From positions 59,915-123,914 of the forward strand of contig NZ_BMZA01000006.1 of NCBI RefSeq assembly GCF_014652555.1: a stretch of DNA of 64,000 nucleotides, read 5' to 3'. Under the pieces are notes generated by a model. The model searched no databases. It was not told where the DNA came from and worked only from the letters and a program-made list of their open reading frames with translations. The position numbers and the translations under genes are program-made. Position 1 is the first letter of the stretch, and every line of letters starts with the position of its first letter. Positions 63,859-64,000 of this stretch are shown here, piece after piece. Source of the DNA: Novosphingobium colocasiae. GTDB taxonomy: Bacteria > Pseudomonadota > Alphaproteobacteria > Sphingomonadales > Sphingomonadaceae.

Positions 63859-64000
63859 ATGGTCAACCCGCACGATCCGCACCTGCTCGCCAAGGCCGAA
63901 ACGCTTGTCGACGCCCTGCCCTATCTCCAGCGCTATGCCGGCCGCACTTTCGTGGTCAAATACGGCGGCCATGCGATGGGCGATCCCGACCTGGCGCACG
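63859..64000 (+). CDS. argB: Acetylglutamate kinase (partial, cut by window end)
   Basis: The first 47 codons of Arg[31 protein letters not shown]. The KYGGHAM motif is the ATP and substrate-binding start of the amino acid kinase fold, with the lysine that contacts phosphate. It makes N-acetylglutamyl phosphate in arginine synthesis. The rest lies outside the window. Confidence 0.93.
   Translation, partial: MVNPHDPHLLAKAETLVDALPYLQRYAGRTFVVKYGGHAMGDPDLAH

Overview
The window looks like chromosomal DNA of a sphingomonad-type alphaproteobacterium (Novosphingobium/Sphingomonas-like). The GC content is high, ATGA-overlapping operons are common, and the protein set is typical of the group: CarD, UrcA, a DUF1491-like protein, a long-form ribosome hibernation factor and several TonB-dependent receptors. 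The species cannot be fixed from the sequence alone. I see no rRNA, tRNA, complete insertion sequence, prophage or CRISPR array.

Layout. 0.2-3 kb: ATP-dependent DNA ligase, truncated hemoglobin and a DUF1275 membrane protein. 3-7.1 kb (minus strand): DUF167, gamma-carbonic anhydrase-like, GNAT, hemB and an M23 peptidase. 7.3-11.4 kb: SUV3-like helicase, S4 protein, fdxA and carD. 11.5-16.6 kb: lipoprotein, Sua5/TsaC, DUF815 ATPase, sorbosone-dehydrogenase-like protein, free methionine-(R)-sulfoxide reductase and a glycine-zipper protein. 16.8-22.4 kb (minus strand): the origin-proximal block parB-parA-rsmG-mnmG-mnmE. 22.4-28.8 kb: small metabolic genes, a TerC-family protein, rho and hemJ. 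28.8-31 kb: hemE and ppsR flank a 340-bp DnaA-box-bearing gap that is the likely replication origin. 31-38.5 kb: maf-aroE-coaE, dnaQ, hpf, ptsN, thioesterase, DUF1491, cell-wall hydrolase, xth-erpA and a CBS protein. 39.3-47.5 kb: small proteins, a 2Fe-2S ferredoxin, a PopZ homologue, a pcm-like gene with tolC, class I fumarase, and a LytS/LytTR two-component pair. 48.3-52.8 kb: UrcA, a lipid-kinase-like protein with a phosphoesterase, and a padR-DUF1700-DUF2807 operon. 53.6-54.7 kb: an AT-rich island with a two-gene operon encoding an unknown protein and a NYN-domain nuclease. 55-64 kb: porin, a TonB receptor/cytochrome b561/TonB receptor operon, GST, VOC protein, small proteins, and the start of argB.

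How it fits together. Three ParB-binding (parS) sites lie between 18.6 and 21.8 kb, parAB at 16.8-18.5 kb, the inferred oriC at about 30 kb and the PopZ-type polar anchor gene at about 41 kb. The chromosome origin, its centromere, the partition motor and the likely anchor therefore sit within about 25 kb.

The window also holds several families of noncoding palindromic repeats. The most striking are a composite element of about 350 bp present in inverted orientation at 38.7-39.0 and 47.5-47.9 kb, and an element of about 95 bp (motif GTGTAACTTTCG) in inverted orientation at 48.06-48.16 and 53.17-53.26 kb. The best candidate for an undescribed system is the AT-rich NYN-nuclease operon at 53.6-54.7 kb, which sits beside repeats and decayed gene fragments. 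All functions are assigned by reading motifs; no database search was run.
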